Of a DNA stretch of 64,000 nt, positions 28,253 through 42,683 are shown piece by piece. The translations under genes were made by a program, and so were the position numbers. Below the pieces are notes generated by a model. The model saw nothing but the letters and a program-made list of their open reading frames with translations, was not told where the DNA came from and did not search any database. Position 1 is the first letter of the stretch. Every line of letters starts with the position of its first letter. Location: contig NZ_WFGV02000010.1 in NCBI RefSeq assembly GCF_010095445.2, positions 62,001 to 126,000 on the forward strand, written 5' to 3'. The DNA comes from Pseudomonas sp. TNT3. GTDB lineage: Bacteria; Pseudomonadota; Gammaproteobacteria; Pseudomonadales; Pseudomonadaceae.

Positions 28253-28699
28253 ATGCAACTGATCCTTCTGGAAAAAGTCACCAACCTGGGCAACCTGGGT
28301 GACAAAGTGAACGTTAAGGCTGGTTACGGTCGTAACTACCTGCTGCCTTACGGCAAAGCTACCGCTGCGACCGCTGCCAACCTGGCTGCGTTCGAAGAGC
28401 GTCGCGCTGAGCTGGAAAAAGCCGCAGCAGACCGTAAAACTTCGGCTGAAAGCCGTGCCGCCCAACTGGCTGAGCTGGAAGTGACTATCACTGCCACCGC
28501 TGGTGACGAAGGCAAGCTGTTCGGTTCGATCGGCACCCACGACATCGCTGATGCACTGACCGCCTCTGGCGTTGAAGTTGCTAAAAGCGAAGTTCGTCTG
28601 CCGAACGGCACCATCCGCAACGTAGGCGAATTCGACGTAGCCGTGCACCTGCACGCCGAAGTTGAAGCCACCGTACGCGTTGTCGTGGTAGCAGCTTAA
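28253..28699 (+). CDS. rplI: 50S ribosomal protein L9
   Basis: A 148-residue protein with the two L9 domains joined by a long helix: N-terminal [18 protein letters not shown]...[14 protein letters not shown] (rRNA-binding, 1-40), helix (about 41-75), and a C-terminal domain with [16 protein letters not shown]. It is the last gene of the S6 operon and is followed by a terminator. Confidence 0.98.
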   Translation: MQLILLEKVTNLGNLGDKVNVKAGYGRNYLLPYGKATAATAANLAAFEERRAELEKAAADRKTSAESRAAQLAELEVTITATAGDEGKLFGSIGTHDIADALTASGVEVAKSEVRLPNGTIRNVGEFDVAVHLHAEVEATVRVVVVAA

Positions 28700-28745
28700 G
28701 CAGCACTTGATCGACTGGTACCCTCGGGTGCTTGTCGGTAACATC

Positions 28746-28777
28746 GGGCACGATCCTGTTTACAGGTCGTGCCCTTT
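28746..28777 (+). terminator. Terminator after rplI
   Basis: GGGCACGA and TCGTGCCC pair around an inner CCTG/CAGG, followed by a T-rich stretch. Confidence 0.85.
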
Positions 28778-28822
28778 GTCTTTCTGCAGTTCCTGAATTT
28801 CACACTAATCATTCAAGTGGCC

Positions 28823-30217
28823 ATGAACGATATCTCCGCTCCCGAGCAATATGATCTGCAAACTGCTTCCCTGAAGGTGCCTCCGCATTCCATCGAGGCC
28901 GAGCAGGCCGTGCTCGGTGGTCTGATGCTGGATAACAACGCTTGGGAACGCGTGCTGGATCAAGTCTCCGACGGCGATTTCTATCGACATGACCACCGCC
29001 TGATCTTCCGTGCCATCGCCAAACTGGCGGACATGAACTCGCCAATCGACGTCGTGACCCTGGCCGAGCAATTGGACAAGGAAGGGCAGACCTCGCAAGT
29101 CGGAGGCCTCGGGTACCTCGGAGAACTGGCAAAAAACACGCCGTCTGTCGCTAACATCAAGGCGTATGCGCAGATCGTCCGTGCACGGGCGACGTTGCGC
29201 CAGCTGATCGGTATTGCCAGCGAAATTGCCGACAGTGCGTTCAACCCTGAAGGACGTACTGCTGAAGAGATTCTCGACGAGGCCGAACGGCAGATCTTCC
29301 AGATTGCTGAGGCCCGGCCAAAAACCGGCGGCCCGGTGAGCGTGAACGACCTGCTGACCAAGGCCATCGACCGCATCGACACCCTGTTCAACACCGACAA
29401 CGCCATCACTGGCCTGTCGACCGGTTACACCGACCTCGACGAAATGACCAGTGGGCTGCAACCGTCCGACCTGATCATCGTCGCTGGCCGTCCATCCATG
29501 GGTAAAACCACCTTTGCGATGAACCTGGTTGAAAACGCCGTGTTGCGCAGTGACAAGTGTGTTCTCGTTTACTCGCTGGAGATGCCAGGCGAATCGCTGA
29601 TCATGCGTATGTTGTCGTCCCTCGGCCGTATCGACCAGACCAAGGTCCGTGCCGGTCGCCTGGACGACGATGATTGGCCGCGCCTCACGTCGGCGGTCAA
29701 TCTGCTCAACGATCGCAAGTTGTTTATCGATGACACGGCCGGTATCAGCCCGTCAGAGATGCGCGCGCGGACCCGGCGTCTGGTCCGTGAACACGGCGAT
29801 GTCGCCCTGATCATGATCGACTACCTGCAGCTGATGCAGATTCCAGGTTCCGGCGGCGACAACCGGACCAACGAGATTTCCGAAATCTCCCGTTCCTTGA
29901 AAGCCCTCGCCAAGGAATTCAACTGTCCGGTAGTGGCGTTGTCCCAGCTCAACCGCTCCCTCGAACAACGACCGAACAAGCGCCCGATCAACTCCGACCT
30001 CCGGGAATCCGGAGCGATCGAGCAGGATGCTGACGTGATCATGTTCGTGTACCGGGACGAGGTTTACCACCCGGAAACCGAGCACAAAGGCATCGCCGAA
30101 ATCATCATCGGCAAGCAGCGGAACGGTCCGATCGGCACGTCACGACTGGCGTTCATCGGTAAGTACACCCGCTTCGAAAACCTGGCGCCGGGCAGCTATA
30201 ACTTCGACGACGAGTAA
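28823..30217 (+). CDS. dnaB: Replicative DNA helicase DnaB
   Basis: DnaB is the hexameric 5'-3' helicase of the replication fork. The 464-residue protein has the N-terminal primase-interacting domain (about 20-125), a linker, and the RecA-like domain with Walker A GRPSMGKTT (222-230) and Walker B LIMIDYLQLM. The ATG at 28823 (MNDISAPEQYD) gives the family start; an in-frame start at 28769 lies within the rplI terminator and is rejected. It has no intein. Confidence 0.97.
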   Translation: MNDISAPEQYDLQTASLKVPPHSIEAEQAVLGGLMLDNNAWERVLDQVSDGDFYRHDHRLIFRAIAKLADMNSPIDVVTLAEQLDKEGQTSQVGGLGYLGELAKNTPSVANIKAYAQIVRARATLRQLIGIASEIADSAFNPEGRTAEEILDEAERQIFQIAEARPKTGGPVSVNDLLTKAIDRIDTLFNTDNAITGLSTGYTDLDEMTSGLQPSDLIIVAGRPSMGKTTFAMNLVENAVLRSDKCVLVYSLEMPGESLIMRMLSSLGRIDQTKVRAGRLDDDDWPRLTSAVNLLNDRKLFIDDTAGISPSEMRARTRRLVREHGDVALIMIDYLQLMQIPGSGGDNRTNEISEISRSLKALAKEFNCPVVALSQLNRSLEQRPNKRPINSDLRESGAIEQDADVIMFVYRDEVYHPETEHKGIAEIIIGKQRNGPIGTSRLAFIGKYTRFENLAPGSYNFDDE

Positions 30218-30246
30218 CCCGGCAAAAAACTGTGGCAAGAAGCTTT

Positions 30247-30338
30247 TGTGGCGAGGGAGCTTGCTCCCGCTTGAGTGCGCAGCGTTCACGATTTTGGGGC
30301 CGCTTCGCACCCCAGCGGGAGCAAGCTCCCTTGCCACA
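30247..30338. repeat. REPIN
   Basis: TGTGGCGAGGGAGCTTGCTC and its near complement flank a spacer that contains a second small palindrome (GGGGCCGC...). This is the GTGGCGAGGGAGC group of Pseudomonas REPs. Confidence 0.9.
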
Positions 30339-30469
30339 GGGTAGATGCAAGACCTTCGGGGCTGTGCACAAACCAGCCACAGACATTTCCGACCATTACC
30401 GTCGGAATTGGTTATTTTTTGTGCTATATTCCGCGCCCGCGATTTTTCATCTCAACACCGGTCATCGTC

Positions 30470-32773
<2,304 letters not shown>

Positions 32774-32794
32774 ACGCTGACAGCGGATAACAAG

Positions 32795-32819
32795 ACGCCA
32801 ACCTTCGGGTTGGCGTTTT
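32795..32819 (+). terminator. Terminator after ygiQ
   Basis: ACGCCAACC-TTC-GGGTTGGCGT followed by TTTT, 22 bases after the stop codon. Confidence 0.9.
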
Positions 32820-32843
32820 GCATTTGCGGGTCGATCAAAAATC

Positions 32844-32987
32844 GTGGCGAGGGGATTTATCCCCGTTGGGTTGCGAAGCAACCCCAAGGCCAGCAGCCAC
32901 GGTGTTCAGGTACACCGCGTCTACCGTTTCTGCGTCTGCTTCGCAACCCAACGGGGCGGTGCGACGTTTCGCTAATCCCCTCGCCAC
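32844..32987. repeat. REPIN with long spacer
   Basis: GTGGCGAGGGGATTTATCCC and GGGTTGCGAAGCAACCC on the left pair with a complementary right arm ending TAATCCCCTCGCCAC. The rest of 32774-33190 has no gene; its last 200 bases should contain the promoter of the next operon. Confidence 0.88.
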
Positions 32988-33190
32988 TGGTTTTGTGTTC
33001 GCTGTCCCTCCATTTACTGACTGTTGTTACAGCTTCGCCACATTTGCGTGCAACTGCGCCAAACCAATTTCCCGCATCGCCCGATTTTGGTGCTGTACTG
33101 CCTCAAGCAAACGCAGAAAGCGCCGGTGCCGCTGCATGGCATAAGTCTTGCGCGCTTTCCCATACGCTTAGGGCTCGCAGGAGGCACGCC

Positions 33191-36100
33191 GTGTCGATAC
33201 ATGTCGCATTGCATCACGTAACGCATTACCGCTACGACCGCGCCGTCGAGCTCGGGCCTCAGATAGTTCGCCTGCGCCCGGCCGCCCACAGTCGCACGCG
33301 GATACTGTCCTATGCGCTGAAAGTCTCGCCCGAGCAGCACTTCATAAACTGGCAGCAAGACCCCCAGGGTAATTACCTGGCGCGGTTAGTGTTTCCTGAG
33401 AAAACCGATGAACTGCGGATCGAAGTGGATCTGCTCGCCGAGATGGCGGTGTTCAATCCATTCGACTTCTTCCTGGAGCCGTATGCGGAGAAAATCCCGT
33501 TCGTTTACGCCACCGATGAGCGCAAGGAGCTGGCGCCGTACCTGGAAACCCTGCCGCTGACGCCGAAGTTCAAAGCCTACCTGGACGGTATCGACCGCAC
33601 CCCGTTGCCTGCCGTGGATTTCCTCGTGGCGCTCAACCAGCGTCTGAGTGAAGACATCGGCTACCTGATCCGCATGGAACCAGGCGTCCAGACACCCGAA
33701 CACACGCTGGAACACGCTTCTGGATCTTGCCGCGATTCGGCGTGGTTGCTCGTGCAATTGCTGCGCAACCTGGGCCTGGCCGCGCGGTTTGTCTCCGGTT
33801 ACCTGATTCAGCTGACGGCCGATGTCAAAAGCCTCGACGGGCCCTCGGGTACCGAAGTGGATTTCACCGACCTGCATGCCTGGTGCGAAGTGTATTTGCC
33901 CGGCGCCGGCTGGATCGGCCTGGACGCGACGTCAGGGCTGTTTGCTGGTGAAGGACATATTCCGTTGGCCTGTAGTCCCGATCCGGGCTCTGCGGCACCG
34001 ATCAGCGGCTTGGTGGAGCCCTGCGAGTGTGAGTTCACCCACGAAATGTCGGTGGAGCGGATCTGGGAAGCACCGCGAGTCACCAAGCCCTACACCGACG
34101 ATCAATGGCTGGCGATCCAGGCATTGGGCCGGCAGATCGATGCGGACCTTCTCGAGGGTGACGTGCGCCTGACCATGGGCGGTGAACCGACTTTCGTGTC
34201 CATCGATGACCCGGACGGTGCCGAGTGGAACACCGCAGCGCTCGGACCGGAAAAGCGTCGCCTGTCTGCCGAACTGTTCCAGCGCATGCGCAAGCGCTAT
34301 GCCCCCAATGGCCTGGTGCATTTCGGCCAGGGCAAGTGGTACCCGGGCGAACAGCTGCCGCGATGGTCCCTGAACTGCTACTGGCGCCGCGACGGTGTGC
34401 CGATCTGGCGCAACAACGCGCTGATCGCCGATGAGCAAGAAGACTACGGCGCTAACGGCGAACTGGCCGGGCGGTTTTTGGCGAGTGTCGCCGAACGCCT
34501 GAAAATTCCGACACGCTTCGTGTTTCCGGCCTACGAAGACAACTTCTACTACCTCTGGCGCGAAGGCACGTTGCCGCAGAATGTCAGCGCCGAAGACTCA
34601 CGTCTTGAAGAGCTCCTTGAGCGTGCGCGTCTGCGTAAAGTCTTCAGCCAGGGACTGGACACGGTGATCGGCCAGGTGCTGCCACTGGCGCGTACCGCCA
34701 AGGGTGACCAGTGGCAAAGCGGTCGCTGGTACCTGCGTGATGAGCACTGCCGCCTGGTGCCGGGTGATTCCGCGCTGGGTTATCGCTTGCCGCTCGGCTC
34801 ACAACCTTGGGTCAAAGCGGCGGAGTATCCGTTTATCCATCCAAGGGATCCGAATCAGGATTTCCCGCCGCTGCCCGACCTTGCTCAGTTGCAAAGCCAG
34901 GGCGAGCCTGCGGTTGCGCAAGACCGTGCGCCGAAGATCGACGAGTCCGCGGACTGGCTGACCCGGACCGCCTTCTGCGCGGAGGCGAGGGAAGGCCGGC
35001 TGTACCTGTTCATGCCGCCACTGGAGCAGGTCGAGGATTATCTGGAACTGGTCGCCGCCATCGAAGCCACCGCTGAAGAACTGCATTGCCCGGTGCTGCT
35101 GGAGGGCTATGAACCCCCGAGTGACCTGCGTTTGAGCAACTTTCGTGTCACCCCTGATCCGGGTGTGATCGAAGTCAATGTGCAGCCGTCGGCGACCTGG
35201 GATGAGCTGGTCGATCGCACCGAGTTCTTGTACGAGGAAGCCCGCCAGACCCGCCTGACCACCGAGAAATTCATGATCGACGGCCGTCACACCGGCACCG
35301 GTGGCGGCAACCATTTCGTCCTGGGTGGCGCCACGCCGGCGGACTCTCCGTTTCTGCGTCGTCCCGACCTGCTGCGCAGCCTGATCAGCTACTGGCATAA
35401 CCATCCTTCCTTGTCGTATCTGTTCTCCGGGTTGTTCATCGGCCCGACGTCCCAGGCGCCCCGTGTCGATGAGGCGCGCAATGACTCGCTGTATGAGCTG
35501 GAAATCGCGTTTTCACAGATGCCTGAACCTGGCGAAGAGTGCGCGCCGTGGTTAGTAGATCGACTGCTGCGAAACCTGCTGATCGACGTCACCGGCAACA
35601 CGCACCGGGCAGAGTTCTGCATCGATAAACTGTATTCGCCGGATGGCGCTACAGGGCGTCTCGGGTTACTGGAACTGCGGGCCTTTGAAATGCCACCTCA
35701 TGCGCGCATGAGCCTGGCTCAACAGCTGTTGCTGCGGGCGCTGGTCGCGCGGTTCTGGCGCGAACCTTATGCGCCGCCCAAACTGGCTCGTTGGGGTACC
35801 GAATTGCATGACCGATTCATGTTGCCGCACTTTATCGAACAGGATTTCGCTGACGTCATCGTCGACCTCAATGCGGCGGGTTATCCCGTGCGCGCCGAGT
35901 GGTTTGCCGCGCACCTGGAATTCCGGTTTCCCAAGGTGGGTGATTACGCGGTCAGTGGCATCGAGCTGGAGGTGCGTCAGGCGCTGGAGCCTTGGCACGT
36001 TTTGGGCGAGGAGGGCGCGCCCGGCGGAACGGTGCGTTATGTGGATTCGTCCCTTGAGCGCCTGCAGGTCAAACTCACTGGCCTGTCGCCCCAGCGTTAC

Positions 36101-36466
36101 TTGCTGACGTGCAACGGCGTTCCGGTGCCATTGCAGCCCACCGGGCGCGTCGGCGAATTCGTCGCTGGCGTGCGTTTCCGCGCCTGGCAACCGTCCAATT
36201 GCCTGCAACCGACCATCCCGGTGCATGCGCCTTTGGTCTTCGATGTGCTCGACACCTGGATGCAGCGCTCGCTGGGTGGCTGTCAGTACCACGTCGCCCA
36301 TCCGGGCGGTCGGAACTACGACAGTCTGCCGGTCAACGCCAATGAGGCGGAGAGCCGGCGGATGGCGCGGTTTTTCCGGATCGGACACAGTCCCGGAAAA
36401 CTGCCGGTCCCGAGTGTCAACATCAACGACGAGTTGCCGATGACACTCGATTTACGACGCTTTTGA
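33191..36466 (+). CDS. Transglutaminase-like / putative amidoligase (DUF2126) protein
   Basis: A 1091-residue two-part protein. The N-terminal third has a bacterial transglutaminase N-terminal domain (1-80) and a transglutaminase/protease core with a plausible Cys-His-Asp triad: C180 ([12 protein letters not shown]), H229 ([11 protein letters not shown]) and D245 (WIGLDATSG). The rest (about 300-1090) is DUF2126, a family annotated as putative amidoligase of the COOH-NH2 ligase (glutamine synthetase-like) group. Segments include [36 protein letters not shown] and PMTLDLRR near the end. Start is GTG at 33191, preceded by AGGAGG; the open frame upstream runs through a REPIN. It is followed by an ATP-grasp and a second transglutaminase gene, suggesting a peptide-bond-making and -cutting pathway. 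The substrate is unknown. Confidence 0.88.
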   Translation: MSIHVALHHVTHYRYDRAVELGPQIVRLRPAAHSRTRILSYALKVSPEQHFINWQQDPQGNYLARLVFPEKTDELRIEVDLLAEMAVFNPFDFFLEPYAEKIPFVYATDERKELAPYLETLPLTPKFKAYLDGIDRTPLPAVDFLVALNQRLSEDIGYLIRMEPGVQTPEHTLEHASGSCRDSAWLLVQLLRNLGLAARFVSGYLIQLTADVKSLDGPSGTEVDFTDLHAWCEVYLPGAGWIGLDATSGLFAGEGHIPLACSPDPGSAAPISGLVEPCECEFTHEMSVERIWEAPRVTKPYTDDQWLAIQALGRQIDADLLEGDVRLTMGGEPTFVSIDDPDGAEWNTAALGPEKRRLSAELFQRMRKRYAPNGLVHFGQGKWYPGEQLPRWSLNCYWRRDGVPIWRNNALIADEQEDYGANGELAGRFLASVAERLKIPTRFVFPAYEDNFYYLWREGTLPQNVSAEDSRLEELLERARLRKVFSQGLDTVIGQVLPLARTAKGDQWQSGRWYLRDEHCRLVPGDSALGYRLPLGSQPWVKAAEYPFIHPRDPNQDFPPLPDLAQLQSQGEPAVAQDRAPKIDESADWLTRTAFCAEAREGRLYLFMPPLEQVEDYLELVAAIEATAEELHCPVLLEGYEPPSDLRLSNFRVTPDPGVIEVNVQPSATWDELVDRTEFLYEEARQTRLTTEKFMIDGRHTGTGGGNHFVLGGATPADSPFLRRPDLLRSLISYWHNHPSLSYLFSGLFIGPTSQAPRVDEARNDSLYELEIAFSQMPEPGEECAPWLVDRLLRNLLIDVTGNTHRAEFCIDKLYSPDGATGRLGLLELRAFEMPPHARMSLAQQLLLRALVARFWREPYAPPKLARWGTELHDRFMLPHFIEQDFADVIVDLNAAGYPVRAEWFAAHLEFRFPKVGDYAVSGIELEVRQALEPWHVLGEEGAPGGTVRYVDSSLERLQVKLTGLSPQRYLLTCNGVPVPLQPTGRVGEFVAGVRFRAWQPSNCLQPTIPVHAPLVFDVLDTWMQRSLGGCQYHVAHPGGRNYDSLPVNANEAESRRMARFFRIGHSPGKLPVPSVNINDELPMTLDLRRF

Positions 36467-36554
36467 ACCGTACGCGACGCCCGGATTTTTCGTCTATCCG
36501 GGTGTCATGAGCCTGCGTTAGTCTGACCGAACTTTGCTGTCTGCCGAGCTTTCC

Positions 36555-39040
36555 ATGCCTGACCTGCTTGACCGCTACCCGCTCACGGCGGGCACTTACC
36601 ACGAACTGCTCGACGACAGTGGGGCCGTTCGCCCGCACTGGCGACGGCTGCTCGACCAATTGCAACGCAGCACGCCAGCGCAATTGGTGCAGCGTCAGGC
36701 ACTGCTGACGCGGCAAATCCAGGAAAACGGCGTGACTTACAACGTCTACGCCGATCCCAAGGGCGCCGACAGGCCGTGGGAACTGGACCTGCTGCCCCAT
36801 GTGATTGCGGCTGATGAATGGCAGCACTTATCCGCCGGCATCGCCCAGCGGGCACGGTTGCTCAATGCGGTGCTGGAAGACCTCTACGGCCCGCAGCGCC
36901 TCATCGCTGAAGGCTTGCTGCCCGCAGAACTGGTCTTCGGTCACAACAACTTCCTCTGGCCCTGTCAGGGCATCAAGCCGCCAGACGGAGCATTTCTGCA
37001 TCTGTATGCCGTGGACCTGGCGCGCACGCCTGATGGCCGCTGGTGGGTGACGGCCGATCGAACGCAGGCGCCGTCCGGTGCCGGCTATGCGCTGGAAAAC
37101 CGCACCATCGTTTCCCGCGCCTTTCCAGAGCTTTATCGCGACCTCAAAGTGCAGCACCTGGCCGGCTTCTTCCGCACGCTCCAGGAAACCCTGGCCCGTC
37201 AGGCGCCAAGCGACGACGAAGCGCCCCTGATCGTGTTGCTGACGCCGGGTCGGTTCAACGAAAGCTATTTCGAACATCTGTATCTGGCGCGCCAGCTGGG
37301 TTACCCGCTGGTGGAGGGCGGCGACCTGACAGTGCGCGACGCCACCGTCTACCTGAAAACCTTGAGCGGCCTGCGCCGGGTGCACGCGATCATGCGTCGG
37401 CTCGACGACGACTTCTGCGACCCGCTGGAATTGCGCACCGACTCAGCCCTTGGCGTGCCGGGGTTGCTGGAGGCGGTGCGGCAGGGCCGGGTGCTGGTAG
37501 CCAATGCGTTGGGCAGTGGGGTGTTGGAGTCTCCCGGGTTGTTGGGTTTTCTGCCGAAGATCAACCAGTTCCTGTTTGGCGAAGAACTGATCCTGCCGTC
37601 CATCGCCACCTGGTGGTGCGGCGAAGCGCCGGTGCTGGCCCAGGCGTTGGAAAAACTGCCTGAGTTGTTGATCAAGCCCGCTTTTCCGTCACAGAGTTTT
37701 GCTCCGGTCTTCGGTCGGGATTTGAGTGAAAAACAGCGCCAGGTGCTCGCTGAGCGCATGCAGGCGCGGCCTTACGCTTATGTAGCGCAAGAATTGGCGC
37801 AGCTTTCCCAGGCGCCGGTCTGGCAGGCAGAAGATGGACTGTTGCAACCCCGCGCTATCGGCATGCGCGTGTATGCCGTGGCCAGCCGCGACGGTTATCG
37901 GGTTTTACCGGGCGGGTTGACCCGCGTGGCCGCCGAGGCAGACGCCGAAGTGGTATCGATGCAACGTGGCGGCGCGAGCAAGGACACCTGGGTTCTGGGT
38001 GACCGTCCTCCGAGCGGCGAGCAATGGAAAACCCAGCGCACCATTGGCGTTCATGACCTGGTACGGCGTGATCCGTATTTGCCGTCACGTGTGGTGGAGA
38101 ACCTGTTCTGGTTTGGCCGTTACTGTGAGCGTTGCGATGACAGCGCGCGGTTGTTGCGAATCATGCTGGCGCGCTATGTCGATGGCGACGATCCCCAGGC
38201 CTTGCAGGCGGCAGTCGATCTCGGTGAGCGGTTGATGCTGCTACCCGATGAGGGTGAATTGCCCGAGCGCTTACTCGCCGCGTTGCTGGGAGATGACTGG
38301 TCGTTCAGCCTGCGCTCCAACCTGCAACGCTTGCAGTGGGCCGCCTCTCAGGTACGCGGAAAACTCTCTCGGGAAAACTGGCAAGCGCTGGTGGAGCTGC
38401 AACGGGAAGCCATGGAACTTGAATCCGAAGAACCGGATTTTGGTGAGTTGCTGGACTTCCTGAACCGGTTGGTGATGTCCCTGGCGGCTCTGTCGGGTTT
38501 TGCCCTCGACGACATGACCCGGGATGAAGGCTGGCGTTTCCTGATGATTGGACGGCGGATCGAACGACTGCAGTTTCTCAGCGCCAGCCTCGCGGCTTTC
38601 CTGCGTGGCGCCGATGCGTTCGAGCAGGCAAGGCTGGAGTGGTTGCTGGAGCTGGGTAACAGCAGCATCACCTACCGTTCGCGGTATCTGGCGGTAGCGC
38701 AATTGATCCCGGTGTTGGACCTGTTACTGCTCGACGAGCAAAACCCTCACGCCGTGCTGTTCCAGTTGAAACTGGTGACGCGCACCCTCAAACGCCTGAA
38801 CGACGACTTTGGCGCACCGCGCGAAACAGGTTTGCCGCACCTGGTGGAGCGTTTGGCGCGGTTCGATCTGGGCTGCCTGGAAAATGCCCTGTTCGGTGAA
38901 GCCAGCGTCCGCGCCGCCATCGACGGGCTGGCGGATTTGCTCCAGGAGATCGCTGAAGCCAGCGGGCAAGTGTCGGATCGCCTGGCGCTGCGTCATTTTG
39001 CCCACGTCGACGATGTCAGCCAGCGCACGGTGTCCGTCTG

Positions 39041-39041
<1 letters not shown>
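36555..39041 (+). CDS. Circularly permuted ATP-grasp / alpha-E domain protein
   Basis: An 828-residue fusion. The N-terminal part (about 1-480) is a type 2 circularly permuted ATP-grasp domain with LENRTIVSRAFPELY, LLTPGRFNESYFEHLYLARQ, GYPLVEGGDL and GVLESPGLLGFLPKINQFL. The C-terminal part (about 500-820) is the all-helical alpha-E domain (RVVENLFWFGRYCERCDDSARLLRI), a domain almost always found with such ATP-grasps. The ATG at 36555 gives the usual start (MPDLLDRYP). The stop overlaps the next gene (TGATG). Enzyme family implies ATP-dependent carboxylate-amine ligation; no substrate is known. Confidence 0.88.
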
Positions 39042-39931
<890 letters not shown>

Positions 39932-39942
39932 CCACGTCCAAC

Positions 39943-40044
39943 TGTAGGAGCGAGCTTGCTCGCGATGAACCTGAGTGCACCGGGGGGGCGATCAGGCTTA
40001 TAGCGTTATCGTTAACGACCATCGCGAGCAAGCTCGCTCCTACA
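39943..40044. repeat. REPIN
   Basis: TGTAGGAGCGAGCTTGCTCG and its complement flank a 55-bp spacer, closing the transglutaminase operon. Confidence 0.9.
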
Positions 40045-40093
40045 CAGGACACAGATCCGGTGGGCCTGATCAGATCATCGGGCCCTGAGGGTC

Positions 40094-40285
40094 TCAGGCG
40101 TCGGGCGCCTGATCTTTCGGTGCTTCAACATCACTTTCTGCGGCCACTTCACCCTCTGCTTCCGGGTTCAGTGCGGCGGCTTCTTCTTCAGCTGTAGCTT
40201 TCTTGCGCTGAAGCTTTTCCTCTTTCTTCTGCTCCTTGGCCAAGTCTCTCTGACGTTTGGCGAAGGAATAATTGGGTTTAGCCAT
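40094..40285 (-). CDS. Small charged conserved hypothetical protein
   Basis: A 63-residue cytoplasmic protein starting MAKPNYSFAKRQRDLAKEQK. The first half is Lys/Arg/Glu-rich and probably one long helix or coiled coil; the second half is acidic and Ala/Glu-rich. Similar small proteins are common in pseudomonads next to a LOG-family gene, but I know of no function. The start at 40285 is preferred over an upstream in-frame ATG at 40378 because that would run into the neighbouring gene. Confidence 0.7.
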   Translation of the reverse strand: MAKPNYSFAKRQRDLAKEQKKEEKLQRKKATAEEEAAALNPEAEGEVAAESDVEAPKDQAPDA

Positions 40286-40353
40286 GGGCGATCCTCTGGG
40301 GTCGAAGGTGAGGTTGAGCGGCGCATATTCTGCCCTGTATCGGTGCCGAGCCG

Positions 40354-40941
40354 TTAGCTGGGTTTTTGCTCGGCCCATTTTGGCGTGACCACCGGTTGCC
40401 AGGCGTCCAGTGCATCGAGCAGGATTTGCGGCGATTCGCTCGTTTGCAGCATGTCACGGTGTGCTTCGCGAACGAAGCCTTCGCCGACGATATGATCAAG
40501 AAATCCGGTCAATTTGCTGTAGAAACCGTTCACTTCCAGCAAACCGAGCGGTTTGCCGTGGTAGCCGAGTTGGCCCCAGGTCCAGACTTCGAACAATTCT
40601 TCCAGCGTGCCCAGGCCGCCGGGCAGGGCGATGAAAGCGTCGCTGAGTTCCGCCATCCTCGCCTTGCGGGCATGCATGCCGTCGACCACTTCCAGCCGCG
40701 TCAGGCCGCTGTGACCGATTTCCTTGTCCTTGAGGCTTTGCGGGATGATCCCGATGACTTCTCCGCCAGCGGCCAGTGCTGCATCCGCCACGATTCCCAT
40801 CAAACCGACGGCGCCACCGCCATACACCAGGGTCAATTTACGTTCGGCGAGCGCACGCCCGAGGGCGACTGCCGCTTCACGATAAGCGGGGTTGGTGCCG
40901 GTGCTGGCACCGCAGAATACACAGACGGATGCTAAAGACAT
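40354..40941 (-). CDS. LOG family protein (TIGR00730 Rossmann-fold)
   Basis: A 195-residue protein with the Lonely Guy signatures: [20 protein letters not shown] at the start, [11 protein letters not shown] near 40, and [14 protein letters not shown] near 105 (PGGxGTxxE). Members hydrolyse cytokinin riboside 5'-monophosphates or other nucleoside monophosphates to base plus ribose phosphate; in most bacteria the real substrate is uncertain. The small gene at 40094-40285 follows in the same direction. Confidence 0.92.
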   Translation of the reverse strand: MSLASVCVFCGASTGTNPAYREAAVALGRALAERKLTLVYGGGAVGLMGIVADAALAAGGEVIGIIPQSLKDKEIGHSGLTRLEVVDGMHARKARMAELSDAFIALPGGLGTLEELFEVWTWGQLGYHGKPLGLLEVNGFYSKLTGFLDHIVGEGFVREAHRDMLQTSESPQILLDALDAWQPVVTPKWAEQKPS

Positions 40942-41284
40942 GCCTTACTCCAGGGTCGGGATGGCCACAGAGTAAAGGCAGGGCAGCAGCGCTCCAAGGG
41001 TTAAACGTCGCGTTCAGGCGTTTCATAGGAGCCGCTGGCGCCACAGGCGTAGGCGGCAAGCAGACTGCACAAAAGGCTATTCAGGGACATGTGACGAGCT
41101 CCGGCTATTGGCGATGGCTCGATAATAAGGCCGCGCCAGACGCCTGGCTGGTAGATTGTTTCGATGAGTGTCATAGCCCGAAAGTTGTATACAATTTTTG
41201 ATTCAGGTCATAGGAACTTGCGAAGTTTTCAGGCAGTCTTCTGTTCATTCGCACTTTTTGTTAACCCTGCCTTGGAGATTCACC
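40942..41284. other. Intergenic region upstream of azurin
   Basis: No gene is visible. The last 110 bases contain a perfect 10-bp palindrome TTGTATACAA (41185-41194) and, right after it, TTGAT-TCAG-GTCAT (41198-41211), a weak half-match to the ANR/FNR consensus. They may be control sites for azurin, which is oxygen-regulated in P. aeruginosa. Confidence 0.45.
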
Positions 41285-41731
41285 ATGTTTGCCAAACTTG
41301 TTGCGGTATCCCTGCTGACACTGGCCAGCAGCCAGCTGATGGCCGCTGAATGCAAGGTCACTGTCGACTCCACTGACCAGATGTCCTTCGATACCAAGGA
41401 CGTCAGCATCGACAAAAGCTGCAAGACCTTTACCGTTGAGCTGAAACACTCCGGTAGCCTGCCGAAAAACGTCATGGGCCATAACTGGGTATTGAGCAAA
41501 ACGGCTGATATGCAGCCAATCGCTACCGACGGCCTGGCGGCTGGCATTGACAAGAACTACCTGAAAGACGGCGATACACGCATCATCGCGCACACCAAGA
41601 TCATCGGTGCCGGCGAGACCGATTCCGTGACCTTTGACGTGTCGAAGCTGGCGGCTGGCGAAAGCTACGGCTTCTTCTGCTCGTTCCCGGGCCACATCTC
41701 GATGATGAAAGGCACGGTTACCCTGAAGTAA
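41285..41731 (+). CDS. azu: Azurin
   Basis: Azurin is a periplasmic blue-copper electron carrier. The 148-residue precursor has a 20-residue signal peptide (ending QLMA) before [12 protein letters not shown]; the mature protein of 128 residues matches the family length exactly. The copper ligands are visible in mature numbering: G45-H46 in VMGHNWVL, and C112, H117 and M121 in [10 protein letters not shown]. The structural disulfide is C3-C26. The ATG at 41285 has a TTGGAG site; a longer frame to 41198 lacks one. A terminator follows. Confidence 0.97.
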   Translation: MFAKLVAVSLLTLASSQLMAAECKVTVDSTDQMSFDTKDVSIDKSCKTFTVELKHSGSLPKNVMGHNWVLSKTADMQPIATDGLAAGIDKNYLKDGDTRIIAHTKIIGAGETDSVTFDVSKLAAGESYGFFCSFPGHISMMKGTVTLK

Positions 41732-41750
41732 TCGAATCGCGGTCATAAAA

Positions 41751-41776
41751 AAGCGTCCACTTGGGACGCTTTTTTT
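41751..41776 (+). terminator. Terminator after azurin
   Basis: AGCGTCC-ACTT-GGGACGCT followed by T7, with A6 before it; it may act on both strands (azu and nadE are convergent). Confidence 0.9.
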
Positions 41777-41851
41777 ATATCTGTCGTTTGACCGCGTCAT
41801 CGTTATTCGCATGGCTTGCCCGCGAAGGCGCCCGAACAGGCGCCGAAAATC

Positions 41852-42679
41852 TTACGGCGCGAAAGGCATCACACGCTTGTGATGAGTCTTCCTGTACGTC
41901 TCGCAAATGATCCTGAACGCTTCCTCACGCACGGGCTCGCCATGCAGGAACGCGTCAATCTCCGCATAGGTCACGCCATGGGACGCTTCGTCCGGTTTGC
42001 CGGGCGACAGGTCTTCCAGATCCGCTGTCGGCACTTTTTCAACCAATGACTCGGGGGCTCCGAAGCTGCGGGCGATGTTGCGTACCTGGTTTTTCACCAG
42101 GCCGCTCAGCGGTGCCAGGTCGCACGCGCCGTCACCGAACTTGGTGAAGAACCCCATCACGGCTTCTGCTGCATGATCTGTCCCGATGACCAGCCCCTGG
42201 GCTGCACCGGCGATGGTGTACTGGGCAACCATGCGCATCCGCGCCTTGGTGTTGCCGAGTACGAAATCCACCGACACGGCGTGTTTGCCTTCGAACGCTG
42301 CGACTTCATTGGCCAGGGATTTAACCGCCGGGCCAATGTTTACCGTGTGGCGTTCATCCGGATTGATGAAATCTACCGAGGCTTGGGCGTCGTGTTCGTC
42401 GAACTGGGTTTCGTAGGGCAGGCGCACAGCGATGAACTTGTAGTTGTCATCACCGGTGCGAGTGCGCAATTCGCGCATGGCACGCTGGGCCAGCAGCCCG
42501 GCCGTCAGCGAGTCAACACCACCGCTGATGCCGAGCACGAGGGTCTTGAGCCCGGAGTTGACCAGGCAATCCTGAATGAACGTTATCCGACGGGCGATTT
42601 CCGCCTCAAGGGCGGCGTTGTCGGCGAACGGCGGTTGAACCTTGAGCTGCTCAGCAATCTCACGCTGTACGGCTTGCAT
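41852..42679 (-). CDS. nadE: Ammonia-dependent NAD+ synthetase
   Basis: NadE adenylates and amidates deamido-NAD in the last step of NAD synthesis. The 275-residue protein has the PP-loop ATP pyrophosphatase motif [13 protein letters not shown] (S52) and lacks a glutaminase domain, so it uses free ammonia. Other landmarks are [27 protein letters not shown] and [13 protein letters not shown] residues. The ATG at 42679 has AAGGAG upstream; a longer frame to 42787 overlaps pncB and is rejected. It lies four bases after the pncB stop, forming an NAD salvage operon. Confidence 0.95.
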   Translation of the reverse strand: MQAVQREIAEQLKVQPPFADNAALEAEIARRITFIQDCLVNSGLKTLVLGISGGVDSLTAGLLAQRAMRELRTRTGDDNYKFIAVRLPYETQFDEHDAQASVDFINPDERHTVNIGPAVKSLANEVAAFEGKHAVSVDFVLGNTKARMRMVAQYTIAGAAQGLVIGTDHAAEAVMGFFTKFGDGACDLAPLSGLVKNQVRNIARSFGAPESLVEKVPTADLEDLSPGKPDEASHGVTYAEIDAFLHGEPVREEAFRIICETYRKTHHKRVMPFAP

Positions 42680-42683
42680 GAAT

